A DNA stretch of 64,000 nt from positions 372,001-436,000 of the forward strand of contig CAVQBC010000006.1 in assembly GCA_963710665.1 (NCBI GenBank), read 5' to 3'. The notes beneath the pieces were generated by a model. The model saw nothing but the letters and a program-made list of their open reading frames with translations, ran no database searches and was not told where the DNA came from. Below, one piece after another: positions 1 to 7,893 of the stretch. Position 1 is the first letter of the stretch; every line of letters begins with the position of its first letter. The translations under genes were made by a program, and so were the position numbers. Source of the DNA: CAVQBC01 sp963710665 (GTDB lineage: Bacteria; Actinomycetota; Thermoleophilia; Solirubrobacterales; Solirubrobacteraceae).

Positions 1-467
1 TCCGGGGCGACGAGGCGATCCCGCCGCGCGGCTCGACCCGCGTCGAGGCGGGCGACGCCCTCCACGTGCTGATCCGCCAGGAGGTGACGCGCGAGGTCGG
101 GCCGCTGCTCGAGCGCTGGCGCCACGGGCCGATGGGCGAGCCGCCGAAGCGTCCCCGCCTGCGCGCCTCCTCGGTGTCGTTCACGGTCCGGCCGTGGAAC
201 GACGAGGACGGCGATCCCGCGCACCCGCGGATGATCGGCGGCCACGAGGTGCTCGAGCACGTCCGCACCCGCCGCGACCGCCGCGGCGCCCTCGTGGTGC
301 TCGACGACGGGCGCCTGGCGGTGACCGGCCCGCTCGTCGCGGTCGGGACCCCGATCGCCCTGCAGACCTTCGCGCGCCGGCGGCTCGCGCAGTCCTCCGA
401 CGACGCCGAGCGCGGCTGGTGGCAGGAGGTCGTGGGGTCGATCGCGACCCCGTGGCCGCACAGCTGA
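1..467 (+). CDS. K+/H+ antiporter C-terminus (RCK_C domain), 5' partial
   Basis: This is the 3' end of a gene that begins before the window; the open frame runs from base 3 to the TGA at 465-467. The first visible residues (RGDEAIPPRGSTRVEAGD, followed by ALHVLI) match the C-terminal beta-hairpin part of an RCK_C/TrkA_C domain, where a conserved P-x-G-x-T-x-x-x-x-G-D pattern precedes a hydrophobic strand. In NhaP2/CvrA-type CPA1 antiporters this cytoplasmic domain follows about twelve membrane helices and is followed by an extra C-terminal domain, which fits the roughly 120 further residues here. The likely role is K+ or Na+ efflux in exchange for protons. The membrane part is outside the window, so the family call rests on the regulatory tail, and a different RCK-bearing transporter is possible. 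Confidence 0.62.
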   Translation, partial: RGDEAIPPRGSTRVEAGDALHVLIRQEVTREVGPLLERWRHGPMGEPPKRPRLRASSVSFTVRPWNDEDGDPAHPRMIGGHEVLEHVRTRRDRRGALVVLDDGRLAVTGPLVAVGTPIALQTFARRRLAQSSDDAERGWWQEVVGSIATPWPHS

Positions 468-497
468 GGCGGCGTCGGGTCAGCGACGGCGCTCGGG

Positions 498-2213
498 TCA
501 GCGGCGGCGCTCGAACGCGCGGCGCGTGACCGCGCGCAGGAGCCGGCGCCGGGTGGTCCCGCCGACGCTGATCGAGACGCGGTAGCGGCCGGTGCGGCGC
601 AGGCGCACGCGGCCGCGGTAGGCGCCCCCGCGCAGGCGCAGGCGGCGCCGCTCGACGGTCGCCCAGCGGCCCCGGTAGCGCCGCTCGACGATCAGCGTCA
701 CATACGTGGCCTCGACCGGCTGGACCGTGCCGCGGACGGTGACCCGCCGGCCGATGCGCATGCGGCCGGCCGACATCGCGATCGCGACCCTGGGCAGGAC
801 CTTGACGCGCGTCGAGGCCGACTCGAGCCGCGGCCGTCCCGAGCCGCCGCCGTACACGGCGCGGACGAGGCCGCTCTGCGGGAGAGCCACCTGGCCCGTC
901 CAGCGCCCGTCGGCGCCGCAGGTGGCGGTGCCGATCTGCTGCCACGCCGCGCCCCCGGCCTGGAACTCGATGGCGAGCGCGGCGCCGCTCGGGGAGGACC
1001 CGTCGCCGAAGCGGACGTCGCCCGAGAGCGTCACCGGGCGCAGCGCGCGCACGCGCCGGGTGCTCGGCTTGGCGGTCACGCGGGAGATGGGCGAGGCGTT
1101 GCCGGCGGCGCGCTCGCGCAGCGCGGGAAGCTGCGCGTAGAGCGCCTCGCCCGGGCACGTGGTCTCGTTGCCGTCGCGGTGCCCCGACACGCGCGCGAAC
1201 ACGACCGGGGTCCCCGCGGGGTAGCGGTTGGTGGACCCGCCCGCGGAGGTGACGGTGACCTCGCCCTGGACGGGTACGCCGTGCAGCGAGAGCTTCCAGC
1301 CGATCAGGCGCGCGAGCGCGGCCATGCCCGGCTCGGTCTGCGCGACCTCGGAGAACGTCCCGAGGCACGCGATCCCCGTCGAGACGGAGTTCCAGCCCTG
1401 CGCCTGGGCGCCGACGACGGCCTGGTCGACGCCGCCCGCGCGACCCTCGAACACCTGGCCGTACTTGTCGACGAGGAAGTTGTAGCCGACGTCGTTCCAG
1501 CCGTTGGAGTCGCGGTGGTAGCGCGCGATGCCGAGCACGATCGCGGCGGAGTCCGCCGGTCCGTAGTCGTTGGCCGTGACCGTGTGGTGGACGAAGGCGA
1601 GCTGTACCTCGCCGTAGCCGGCGGCCGCGCGCGGGGGCACGGTGTCGCCGCCCCATTCGGTGCGCGTGATGATCACGGGCGGCCCGGCCTGGGCGGCGCG
1701 CGCGCCGCCGGTCGCGCGCCGGCGGCGGCGACCCCGCAGGCGGGCGCCCGCGCGCCGGGCGACGGCCGCCGTCGGGCGCGTGCGGACGAAGCGGGCGCGC
1801 AGGCCGCGCGCGCTGCCGCGCAACCGCAGCTGGAAGAGGTCGGCGGGGCCCGTCCACGCCGGATCGGTGCCGGCGGGCGTGCCGTCGTCGTCGTCGGGCC
1901 GGTGGTCGCCGCGCGGGTGCAGCGGCACCCAGGCGCTCCAGTCGCCTCCGCGCCGGCGGGCGCGCACCTCGGCCTCGACGGCCGCGCCGCGGGCCCAGCG
2001 CAGGCCGATCAGGTCGAAGCGGCGCGGCGGGCGCAGGACCCCGGTCGTGCGCCAGCCGCCGGCGGCCGCCGCGCGGGCGCCCTCGTCCGCCAGGTCCAGC
2101 TCGAACAGCGAGGTCGGGTTGGCCAGGGCGGGGCCGGAGCGCAACGCGCCCGCCGCGAACGCGGCGGCACCCAGCCCGAGCGCGTCTCTACGGGTGAGGC
2201 GACGTCGGAGCAC
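498..2213 (-). CDS. Tat-exported N-acetylmuramoyl-L-alanine amidase (PGRP/amidase_2) with Ig-like tail
   Basis: A 571-residue secreted peptidoglycan hydrolase. Residues 5-30 form a twin-arginine signal (LTRRDALGLGAAAFAAG). A beta-rich domain (about 40-145) precedes an Arg-rich linker. The amidase_2/PGRP domain (about 178-375) starts at IITRTEWGG; its zinc ligands are H209 (FVHHTVT), H345 (SGHRDG) and C353 (TTCPG), the H-H-C set of T7 lysozyme-type amidases, and GYNF supplies the usual Tyr. The enzyme would cut the lactyl-L-Ala bond of the cell wall. The C-terminal 190 residues look like two beta-sandwich repeats, probably for wall attachment. It is monocistronic, 73 bp from the 5' end of the zur-like gene. 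The enzyme class is secure; cell division, turnover and defence roles cannot be told apart. Confidence 0.92.
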   Translation of the reverse strand: MLRRRLTRRDALGLGAAAFAAGALRSGPALANPTSLFELDLADEGARAAAAGGWRTTGVLRPPRRFDLIGLRWARGAAVEAEVRARRRGGDWSAWVPLHPRGDHRPDDDDGTPAGTDPAWTGPADLFQLRLRGSARGLRARFVRTRPTAAVARRAGARLRGRRRRRATGGARAAQAGPPVIITRTEWGGDTVPPRAAAGYGEVQLAFVHHTVTANDYGPADSAAIVLGIARYHRDSNGWNDVGYNFLVDKYGQVFEGRAGGVDQAVVGAQAQGWNSVSTGIACLGTFSEVAQTEPGMAALARLIGWKLSLHGVPVQGEVTVTSAGGSTNRYPAGTPVVFARVSGHRDGNETTCPGEALYAQLPALRERAAGNASPISRVTAKPSTRRVRALRPVTLSGDVRFGDGSSPSGAALAIEFQAGGAAWQQIGTATCGADGRWTGQVALPQSGLVRAVYGGGSGRPRLESASTRVKVLPRVAIAMSAGRMRIGRRVTVRGTVQPVEATYVTLIVERRYRGRWATVERRRLRLRGGAYRGRVRLRRTGRYRVSISVGGTTRRRLLRAVTRRAFERRR

Positions 2214-2286
2214 AACGGATGGAACACGCCATGGTGCCGAATGGACCGTTTTCGGGCGGTCCGGTGCGTCTCCTGCAACGGCGCCG

Positions 2287-2733
2287 TCAGTTGTGCGCGC
2301 AGTCGGGGCAGGCCCCGCGGAGCACCACGTCGTGCGCGCCCAGGTCGTACCCGAGGCGCTCGCCGACGCCGTGCAGCAGCCGTTCGAGCTCCGGATCCTC
2401 GAACGGATCGAGCTTGCCGCAGCGGTCGCAGATCGCGTGGTGGTGGTGCTCGCCGCTGGGATCGGCCGGCTCGAAGCACGCGACGCCGTCCACGTCGAGC
2501 CGGTGGACGAGCTTCAGCGAGGCGAGGACGTCGAGCGCCCGGTAGACGCTCGCGAGCCCGACTGAGCGCTGGCCCGCGCGCAGCCGGTCGTGGATCTCCT
2601 GCGCGCTCAGGCAGCAGTCCTGCTCGGCGAGGAGCGCGAGCACCTCCGCGCGGGCGCCGCCGGCGCGGTGGCCGTGCCGCGCCAGCTCCCGCTGCGCGTG
2701 CTCCGCCCAGCTCTCCTGCTGCGATGCGGCCAT
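2287..2733 (-). CDS. zur: Fur-family regulator, probably Zur
   Basis: A 148-residue Fur-family repressor. The N-terminal winged helix (about 10-85) includes the recognition region SVGLASVYRALDVL. The hinge and metal region has HHHHAICDRCG at 96-106 and a second CxxC at 142-145 (CPDC); together these two CxxC pairs form the structural zinc site, and the His cluster is the sensing-site region. The gene is divergent from a zinc-type ABC importer, with a Zur-like palindrome in the 69-bp gap, which favours Zur over Fur or Mur. Expected behaviour is zinc-loaded repression of the importer and possibly of itself. Metal specificity is inferred from context only. Confidence 0.88.
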   Translation of the reverse strand: MAASQQESWAEHAQRELARHGHRAGGARAEVLALLAEQDCCLSAQEIHDRLRAGQRSVGLASVYRALDVLASLKLVHRLDVDGVACFEPADPSGEHHHHAICDRCGKLDPFEDPELERLLHGVGERLGYDLGAHDVVLRGACPDCAHN

Positions 2734-2762
2734 GCCGCCATGCTAGCGCCGCCGGCGGATGA

Positions 2763-2791
2763 GTGAGAACGAGAATGAGTTTCAGTACGCT
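2763..2791 (+). promoter_or_regulatory. Zur-like operator overlapping the zinc-importer promoter
   Basis: Bases 2764-2784 form an imperfect 21-bp palindrome starting TGAGAACGAGAA and ending TGAGTTTCA. From memory of the actinobacterial Zur box (TGA-AAATGAT-centre-TCATTTTCA) I count about 15 of 21 positions matching. A candidate -35 (GTGAGA, 2763-2768) and -10 (TACGCT, 2786-2791) are 17 bp apart, so a bound repressor would cover the whole promoter. The GTG start at 2803 would then give a very short leader. The box stands out by its A/T content in an otherwise GC-rich gap. Confidence 0.62.
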
Positions 2792-2802
2792 GTGCGGCGG
2801 CC

Positions 2803-3774
2803 GTGGTCCGCCGCCTGCTCATCCCGGTGCTGGTCGCCGCGCTCGCGGCGGGCCTCGCGGCCTGCGGCGAGGACGACGGCGGCGCCGACCCGGGGCAGAT
2901 CCCGGTCGTGGCCACGACGACCCAGGCCGCCGACCTCGCGCGCAACGTGGGCGGCGATCGCGTCCATGTCGAAGGGCTGCTCGCGCCCAACGCCGACCCG
3001 CACGAGTACGAGGTCCGCCCCGACGACGTCAAGGCGCTCGGCGGCGCCGACGTCGTCGTGCGCTCGGGCGGCGACCTCGACGCGTGGCTCGACGACGCGA
3101 TCGAGAATGCCGGCGGCGACCCCGAGGTCGTGACGCTGCTCGACGCGGTCAAGCCGCTGACGGGTGACGGCCACGAGCGCGGCGCCGGGGAGGACGGGCA
3201 CGCCGGCGACGAGGTCGACCCGCACTGGTGGCAGGACCCGCGCAACGCCGAGCTCGCGGTCGCGGCGATCGAGCGCGCCCTCTCGCGCGCGGACCCGGAG
3301 GGCGCGAGCGGCTACCGCGCCCGCGCGGACGCCTACACCGCCGAGCTGCGCCGGCTCGACCGCGCCGTCGCGCGCTGCTGGGACGAGGTGCCGGCCGCCC
3401 AGCGCAAGCTCGTGACGACCCACGACGCGCTCGGCTACTACGCCCGCCGCTACGGCCTCGAGGTCATCGGCGCGGTGATCCCGTCGCTGTCCACCCAGGC
3501 CCAGCCGTCGGCGGGCGACACCGCCGCCCTCATCGACCTCATCCGGCGCGAGCGCGTGCGCGCGGTCTTCGCCGAGAGCTCGGTGAACCCCAAGGTCGAG
3601 CAGGCGATCGCGCGCGAGGCCGGCGCGCGCGTGGGCCCGGCGCTGTGGGCGGACTCGCTCGGCCCGCCGGGCTCGGACGGCGACACCTACCTGCGCTCGA
3701 TCGCCTCCAACACGCGCGCGCTGGCCGGCGGCGTCTCGGGCGGCGCCGTCACCTGCTCGCTGCCGGTGCGCTGA
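2803..3774 (+). CDS. znuA: Zinc ABC transporter substrate-binding lipoprotein
   Basis: A 323-residue cluster-9 (TroA/ZnuA-type) solute-binding protein. The GTG start gives a signal peptide ending in lipobox LAAC with lipidated C21. Metal-binding landmarks are H67 in NADPHEYEV, a short acidic/His-rich loop (about 122-142, with H124, H133 and H141) typical of zinc rather than manganese members, a His in TTHDALGYY near 206, and the acidic FAESSVNPK segment near the C-terminus. It would capture Zn2+ outside the membrane and pass it to the two permeases. It heads a tightly packed four-gene operon controlled by the upstream Zur-like box. Zn2+ is favoured over Mn2+ by the His-rich loop and the zur neighbour. 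Confidence 0.92.
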   Translation: MVRRLLIPVLVAALAAGLAACGEDDGGADPGQIPVVATTTQAADLARNVGGDRVHVEGLLAPNADPHEYEVRPDDVKALGGADVVVRSGGDLDAWLDDAIENAGGDPEVVTLLDAVKPLTGDGHERGAGEDGHAGDEVDPHWWQDPRNAELAVAAIERALSRADPEGASGYRARADAYTAELRRLDRAVARCWDEVPAAQRKLVTTHDALGYYARRYGLEVIGAVIPSLSTQAQPSAGDTAALIDLIRRERVRAVFAESSVNPKVEQAIAREAGARVGPALWADSLGPPGSDGDTYLRSIASNTRALAGGVSGGAVTCSLPVR

Positions 3775-3779
3775 GGGCG

Positions 3780-4610
3780 ATGCTCGACGCCTTCGCCGCC
3801 CCCTACATGCAGAAGGCGCTGGTGGAGATCCTGCTGCTGGCCATGCTGGCCGGCGTCCTCGGCAGCTGGGTCGTGCTGCGGCAGCTCGCGTTCTCGACGC
3901 ACGCCGTCGGCACCGCGACCTTCCCGGGGCTCGTGCTGGCCGGGCCGTGGGGCATCGCGCCGCCGCTGGCCGCGCTCGCCAGCGGCCTGCTGTTCGCCGC
4001 CGGCGTGGAGCGGCTCGCGCGCACGCGCCGCGTCGCCGTCGACGCCGCGACCGGCCTGCTGCTGGTCGCGGCGCTGGCGCTCGGCGTCGTGCTCGCCTCC
4101 GACGTCTACGAGTCCGGCTCCGGGGTCGACCGGCTCCTGTTCGGCTCGCTGATCGGGCTCTCTCCGGAGGACCTGTGGCTGACCGCGGCGGTCGTCGCCG
4201 GCGCCCTCGTCGTCGACACGGCGCTCCGCCGGACGTGGCTGGCCGCCGGCTTCGACGCCGATGGCGCCCGCGCCCTGGGGCTCCCGGTCGCCGCCGCCGA
4301 CCGCCTGCTGCTGGTGGCGGTGGCCGCTGCCGTGGTGGTCGCACTCGACGCCGTGGGCGCGCTGCTCGTGTCGGTCGTGCTGGTCGTCCCCGCCGCCACC
4401 GTCCGCCTCCTCGACCCCGGACTGCGCGGCATGCAGCTCGGGACCGCGGCGCTGGCCGCCGTCGAGGGCGTCGCCGCCGTGCTGCTGGCCGACGCGCTCA
4501 ACGTCGGCCCCGGCCCGGCCATGGCGGTGCTGGGCGGCGCGGTGTTCGCGCTCGTCGCCGCCGGCACGGCGTGGCGGCGTGCCGGCCTGCCGCGGGGAGC
4601 GCGCGCATGA
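3780..4610 (+). CDS. znuB: Metal ABC transporter permease (ABC-3 family), first of two
   Basis: A 276-residue membrane protein with about eight hydrophobic helices. The N-terminus (PYMQKALVEILLLAMLAGVLGSWVVLRQLAF) is typical of ABC-3/ZnuB permeases, as is the end-of-protein pattern DALNVGPGPAMAVLGGAVF. The ATG at 3780 is 5 bp after the znuA stop and was preferred to longer in-frame options that would lie inside znuA. The 3' end overlaps the ATPase start in an ATGA. It forms the membrane path for zinc. A second, different permease follows the ATPase, so the channel is probably a heterodimer. Confidence 0.9.
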   Translation: MLDAFAAPYMQKALVEILLLAMLAGVLGSWVVLRQLAFSTHAVGTATFPGLVLAGPWGIAPPLAALASGLLFAAGVERLARTRRVAVDAATGLLLVAALALGVVLASDVYESGSGVDRLLFGSLIGLSPEDLWLTAAVVAGALVVDTALRRTWLAAGFDADGARALGLPVAAADRLLLVAVAAAVVVALDAVGALLVSVVLVVPAATVRLLDPGLRGMQLGTAALAAVEGVAAVLLADALNVGPGPAMAVLGGAVFALVAAGTAWRRAGLPRGARA

Positions 4611-5341
4611 GCATCCGCGTGAAGGGGCTCGCGGGCGGCTACGAGCGCGGGCGCGACGCGATCTCGGACGTGACGTTCGCCGTCGAGGACGGTTCCATCC
4701 TCGGCGTCCTCGGCCCCAACGGCGGGGGCAAGACCACGCTCTTCCGCGCGCTGCTCGGCGAGCTGCCGGTACGCCGCGGCACCGTCGAGCTGCCCGGCCG
4801 CCCGGCCTACGTGCCGCAGACCGAGCGCGCGCGCCTCGACTTCCCGGTCTCCGCACACGACGTCGCGCTCATGGGCGCCTACGGGCGCACGCCGCTGTAC
4901 CGGCGCGTCGCGCGGCACGACCGGGAGGCCGCGCGGGCGGCGCTGGAGCGGGTCGGGCTCGCCGACCGGGCCGGCACCCGCTTCGGCGAGCTGTCGGGCG
5001 GCCAGCGCCAGCGGGTGCTGATCGCGCGCGCGCTCGTGCAGGACGCGCATGTGCTGCTGCTCGACGAGCCGCTGTCCGGGGTCGACGCCGTCAGCGGGTC
5101 GCGCATCGAGGCGGTGTTCGCCGAGCTGCGGGCCGAGGGCCGCGTCGTCATGGTCGCCACCCACGACGTCCACCAGGCGCGCGCGTGGGACGCGGTCCTG
5201 TGCCTGCACGGGCGCCAGGTCGCGTGCGGGGCGCCGCGCGCGACGCTCACGCCCGAAGTGCTGCGCGCCACCTACGGCGACGAGCTGGTGGTGGTCGACG
5301 GCGGCACGACGGCGATCACCGTCGACCACCACGCCCACTGA
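4607..5341 (+). CDS. znuC: Zinc ABC transporter ATP-binding protein
   Basis: A 244-residue ABC ATPase. Walker A is GPNGGGKTT (36-44), the signature is LSGGQRQRV (129-137), Walker B is VLLLDEPLSGVD (149-160), and the switch His is in ATHDVH. The third residue of the Walker-A loop region is Gly where Ala or Ser is more common, which is conservative. It overlaps the upstream permease by ATGA and the downstream permease by one base (TGATG), so the three are translationally coupled. The C-terminal DHHAH adds a few His residues. It energises zinc uptake from the cytoplasmic face. Confidence 0.92.
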   Translation: MSIRVKGLAGGYERGRDAISDVTFAVEDGSILGVLGPNGGGKTTLFRALLGELPVRRGTVELPGRPAYVPQTERARLDFPVSAHDVALMGAYGRTPLYRRVARHDREAARAALERVGLADRAGTRFGELSGGQRQRVLIARALVQDAHVLLLDEPLSGVDAVSGSRIEAVFAELRAEGRVVMVATHDVHQARAWDAVLCLHGRQVACGAPRATLTPEVLRATYGDELVVVDGGTTAITVDHHAH

Positions 5342-6162
5342 TGCTCGGCTGGCTGCTCGACCCCTTCACCGGCGGGATCATGCAGCGCGCGCTCGCCGAG
5401 GTGCTCCTGCTGAGCGTCGCCTGCGGGCCGCTCGGCGTGTGGATCCTGCTCTACCGCGAGAGCTACGCGGCCGAGTCGCTCAGCCACGGCATGCTGCCGG
5501 GGCTCGTCGTCGCCGCGCTCGTCGGGGCGCCGCTCGTGCTCGGCGCGGCGGGCGGCGTGATCCTCGCGGCGGCGGGGATCGCGCTGGCCGCCCGCGACGA
5601 GCGCCTCGGCGGCGAGGTGGGCGTCGCCGTCGTGGTGTCGGCGCTGTTCGGGCTGGGGACGATGCTGGCGCTCTCGCCGGAGACGCCGCCGCGGCTCGAC
5701 GAGCTGCTGTTCGGCGACCTGCTCGGCGTGAGCGCGGCCGACCTGGCGCTCGGCGCCGCGCTCGCGGGGACGATCGCGCTCGCGCTCGCCGCGGCGTACC
5801 GGCCGCTGAGCCTGAGCGCGTTCGACCGCGCCGCCGCGCGCTCGCTCGGCGCCCGCCCCTGGCGCTGGGAGCTCGCGCTGCTGGTCGTGCTCGCGCTCAC
5901 CACGGTGGCCGCGGTGCAGGGGCTCGGCAACCTGCTGCTCGTGGCGCTCGTCCTCGCGCCGGGCGCCACCGCGCTGAACCGCACACGCCGGCTGCCGGCG
6001 GCGCTCGCCCTGGCCGTGGGCCTGGCCGCGCTCGCGGGGGTGGCCGGGCTGCTGCTCTCCTACCACCTCGACGTGGCCGCCGGCGCGTCGGTGGCGCTGT
6101 GCGCGGTGGCGATCTTCCTGCTCGCCCTCGTCCGCCCGCCCGTGGCCGCGGCGCGGCGCTAG
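5341..6162 (+). CDS. Metal ABC transporter permease (ABC-3 family), second
   Basis: A 273-residue permease of the same family as the one at 3780 but clearly diverged. It starts MLGWLLDPFTGGIMQRALAE, and the SYAAESLSHGMLPGL segment is the classic ABC-3 loop between helices 2 and 3. About eight hydrophobic segments are present. The start codon shares its A with the preceding TGA. Permease-ATPase-permease order is common in manganese/zinc systems with heterodimeric channels. Its last four bases overlap the convergent MarR gene. Confidence 0.9.
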   Translation: MLGWLLDPFTGGIMQRALAEVLLLSVACGPLGVWILLYRESYAAESLSHGMLPGLVVAALVGAPLVLGAAGGVILAAAGIALAARDERLGGEVGVAVVVSALFGLGTMLALSPETPPRLDELLFGDLLGVSAADLALGAALAGTIALALAAAYRPLSLSAFDRAAARSLGARPWRWELALLVVLALTTVAAVQGLGNLLLVALVLAPGATALNRTRRLPAALALAVGLAALAGVAGLLLSYHLDVAAGASVALCAVAIFLLALVRPPVAAARR

Positions 6163-6629
6163 CGGTCGTCGCGGGGCGGGGCGGCCGGGTGGGGCGTCGG
6201 GCGCGGCGTGCCGTCGCTCTCGCTCTCGAGCGCGTTCCAGAGCGCGTTCATGGTGGGCGCGAGATGGGCGAGCTCGTCGAGGTGCAGCTGGCTGAGCGCC
6301 TCGAGCTTGCTCGAGCCCTTCTCGGTGAGGCGGAGGCGGACAACGCTGTGGTTCGAGGGGTCCTGCTCGCGGGTGAGCAGCCCGGCGATCTCGGCGCGGT
6401 CGACCAGTCCCACGGCGCTGTGGTGGCGCAGCAGGAGGTAGTCGGAGACGTCGCCGACCGTCGGGCCGCGCGGGTCCGGGTGGCCGCGGACGGCCAGCAG
6501 GAGCTGGTGGTGCGCGGGCGTCAGCCCGGACGCCTTCGCCTGCTGCTCGCTCCAGCGCAGGAACCGGCGCAGGCCGGTGCGCAGCTCGAGGAGGCGTCGG
6601 TAGTCCTCGCCGGTCGGGCCCGGGGGCAT
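6159..6629 (-). CDS. MarR-family transcriptional regulator
   Basis: A 156-residue winged-helix regulator. The segment LTPAHHQLLLAVRGHPDPRGPTVGDVSDYLLLRHHSAVGLVDRAE, read as consecutive short blocks, matches the MarR helix-turn-helix, with the wing at GLLTREQDPSNHSVVRLRLTEKG. The C-terminal helices (SQLHLDELAHLAPTMNALW) form the dimer interface. It is convergent with the zinc operon and lies 15 bp upstream of nothing on its own strand, so it may be the first gene of a run into vkor/dsbA only if reading continues; the order (marR start at 6629, vkor stop at 6645) makes it the last gene after dsbA-vkor. Ligand and targets are unknown. Confidence 0.85.
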   Translation of the reverse strand: MPPGPTGEDYRRLLELRTGLRRFLRWSEQQAKASGLTPAHHQLLLAVRGHPDPRGPTVGDVSDYLLLRHHSAVGLVDRAEIAGLLTREQDPSNHSVVRLRLTEKGSSKLEALSQLHLDELAHLAPTMNALWNALESESDGTPRPTPHPAAPPRDDR

Positions 6630-6644
6630 GGGCGGACTATCCCA

Positions 6645-7061
6645 TCAGACGTCGACGCGGAGCAGCCGCGTCACCGCGAGCACTGCCAGGAGCCCCATCA
6701 CGATCGCGCTGGCCACGCACCACTGGCAGATGGCGTCGATCTCGAACAGCTCGAGGTACGTGAGGTACGCGCTGAAGCCCGTGCCGGCGAGCGCGAGGAA
6801 CGCCACGGCGGGCCGGGCGGCGGACGCGGGGGCGAGCGTGAGCGCCCCCGCGATCGCGAGGTAGCCGACGAGTCCGAGGAGCGCCACCGGGACGCCGCCG
6901 AGCTCCGCGTAGCGGGAGGTCTGGACGCGCTCGCAGGCGCCGCCGCCGCCCGCGCAGAACGGCTCGATGCCCGCGTAGTGCACCCACGTCAGGTAGCCCG
7001 CGATCGCCGCGCCGGCCAGCGCGAGCACGAGCATCGCCCGGGCCAGCGCGCGGTCGCTCAT
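6645..7061 (-). CDS. VKOR-family quinone-linked disulfide-forming membrane protein
   Basis: A 138-residue bacterial vitamin K epoxide reductase homologue with four to five helices. The catalytic CQWC (C112, C115) is in the last helices and the loop pair is C36 and C43 (FCAGGGGACE). These oxidise a partner thioredoxin-like protein and pass electrons to a quinone, replacing DsbB. The ATG overlaps the stop of the upstream dsbA-like gene in an ATGA, so the two are coupled. All four cysteines needed are present, so it should be active. Confidence 0.93.
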   Translation of the reverse strand: MSDRALARAMLVLALAGAAIAGYLTWVHYAGIEPFCAGGGGACERVQTSRYAELGGVPVALLGLVGYLAIAGALTLAPASAARPAVAFLALAGTGFSAYLTYLELFEIDAICQWCVASAIVMGLLAVLAVTRLLRVDV

Positions 7062-7852
7062 CACCGCAGCGCGGCGTCCAGCTTGGCGGTGAACTCGCCG
7101 GGGGTGAGCGTCTGGAGCTCGAGCGCCCGCGGCGGACCGCCTCCGCGGGTCACGAAGAACGTCGGGGTGGACTCGACGCCCGCGTGGTCGGCGGCGCGCG
7201 CTGCGGCCTGCACGGCGCGGGAGGCCGCCGGCGAGCTGCGCTGCCGGAGCGCCCGCTGGACGTCCAGCCCGGGGACGGCCGAGCCGATGCCACGCAGGAA
7301 GCCGTCGGTCACGTAGCCGGAGTTCTCCTGGCCCTGGTCGCGGTAGAAGAGCTCGGCGAACGGCCACATCCGGTTCTGCATCCCGGCGGCGGCGGCCATG
7401 CGCGCCGCGCGCACCGAGTCCGGGCCGATGAAGCTCATGAGCTGCAGGTCGAGCTTGAGCCGGCCGGGACGGACGTAGTCGCGGACCACGGTCGGGAGCA
7501 CGTCCCTGGCGTACTCGGCGCAGAAGGGGCACTGGAGGTCGGCGAACTCGGTCAGCGTCGCGGGGGCGCGCGGGTCGCCGAGCACCGTGCCGCGCTGGGG
7601 GATGCCGGCGAACAGCGCGCCGACCTCCCGGCTCTGCGCGGCGGACGGCGCGCCGCCGGAGCTGGCGCGGCCCTCGCTCCCGCCGCCGCCGGAGAGGACC
7701 ACCGCCGCGACCACGACGACCACGGCGGCGAGCGCCACCGCGCCGCCGAGCTGGAGGAGCCGACGCCGGCGCTCGGCGGACCGGCGCTCGGCGCGTTCCT
7801 GCTGCTCGCGGATGGCCCGCGCCGCCGCGCGGCGCTCGCTCTTCGTGCTCAT
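7061..7852 (-). CDS. Membrane-anchored DsbA-like thiol-disulfide oxidoreductase
   Basis: A 263-residue protein with a charged N-terminus rich in Arg and Glu (1-32), one transmembrane segment (about 34-53), a low-complexity linker, then a DsbA/thioredoxin_4 domain. The active site is CPFC (C108, C111) in TEFADLQCPFC, and the cis-Pro loop is VESTPTFFV. It would introduce disulfides into exported proteins outside the membrane and be re-oxidised by the adjacent VKOR. The N-terminal cytoplasmic tail is more basic than usual, which is common in high-GC actinomycetes. Confidence 0.93.
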   Translation of the reverse strand: MSTKSERRAAARAIREQQERAERRSAERRRRLLQLGGAVALAAVVVVVAAVVLSGGGGSEGRASSGGAPSAAQSREVGALFAGIPQRGTVLGDPRAPATLTEFADLQCPFCAEYARDVLPTVVRDYVRPGRLKLDLQLMSFIGPDSVRAARMAAAAGMQNRMWPFAELFYRDQGQENSGYVTDGFLRGIGSAVPGLDVQRALRQRSSPAASRAVQAAARAADHAGVESTPTFFVTRGGGPPRALELQTLTPGEFTAKLDAALR

Positions 7853-7870
7853 CTCTCTCGAGGCTAACGA

Positions 7871-7888
7871 CGGGCCGTGCTCGGCCCG
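7871..7888 (-). terminator. Hairpin between the subtilisin and dsbA-like genes
   Basis: CGGGCCG and CGGCCCG (7871-7877 and 7882-7888) form a perfect 7-bp stem with a TGCT loop. It sits 5 bp beyond the stop of the protease gene on the same strand and 19 bp before the dsbA-like start. There is no T-run, so its strength as a terminator is uncertain. Confidence 0.45.
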
Positions 7889-7893
7889 CGCGC

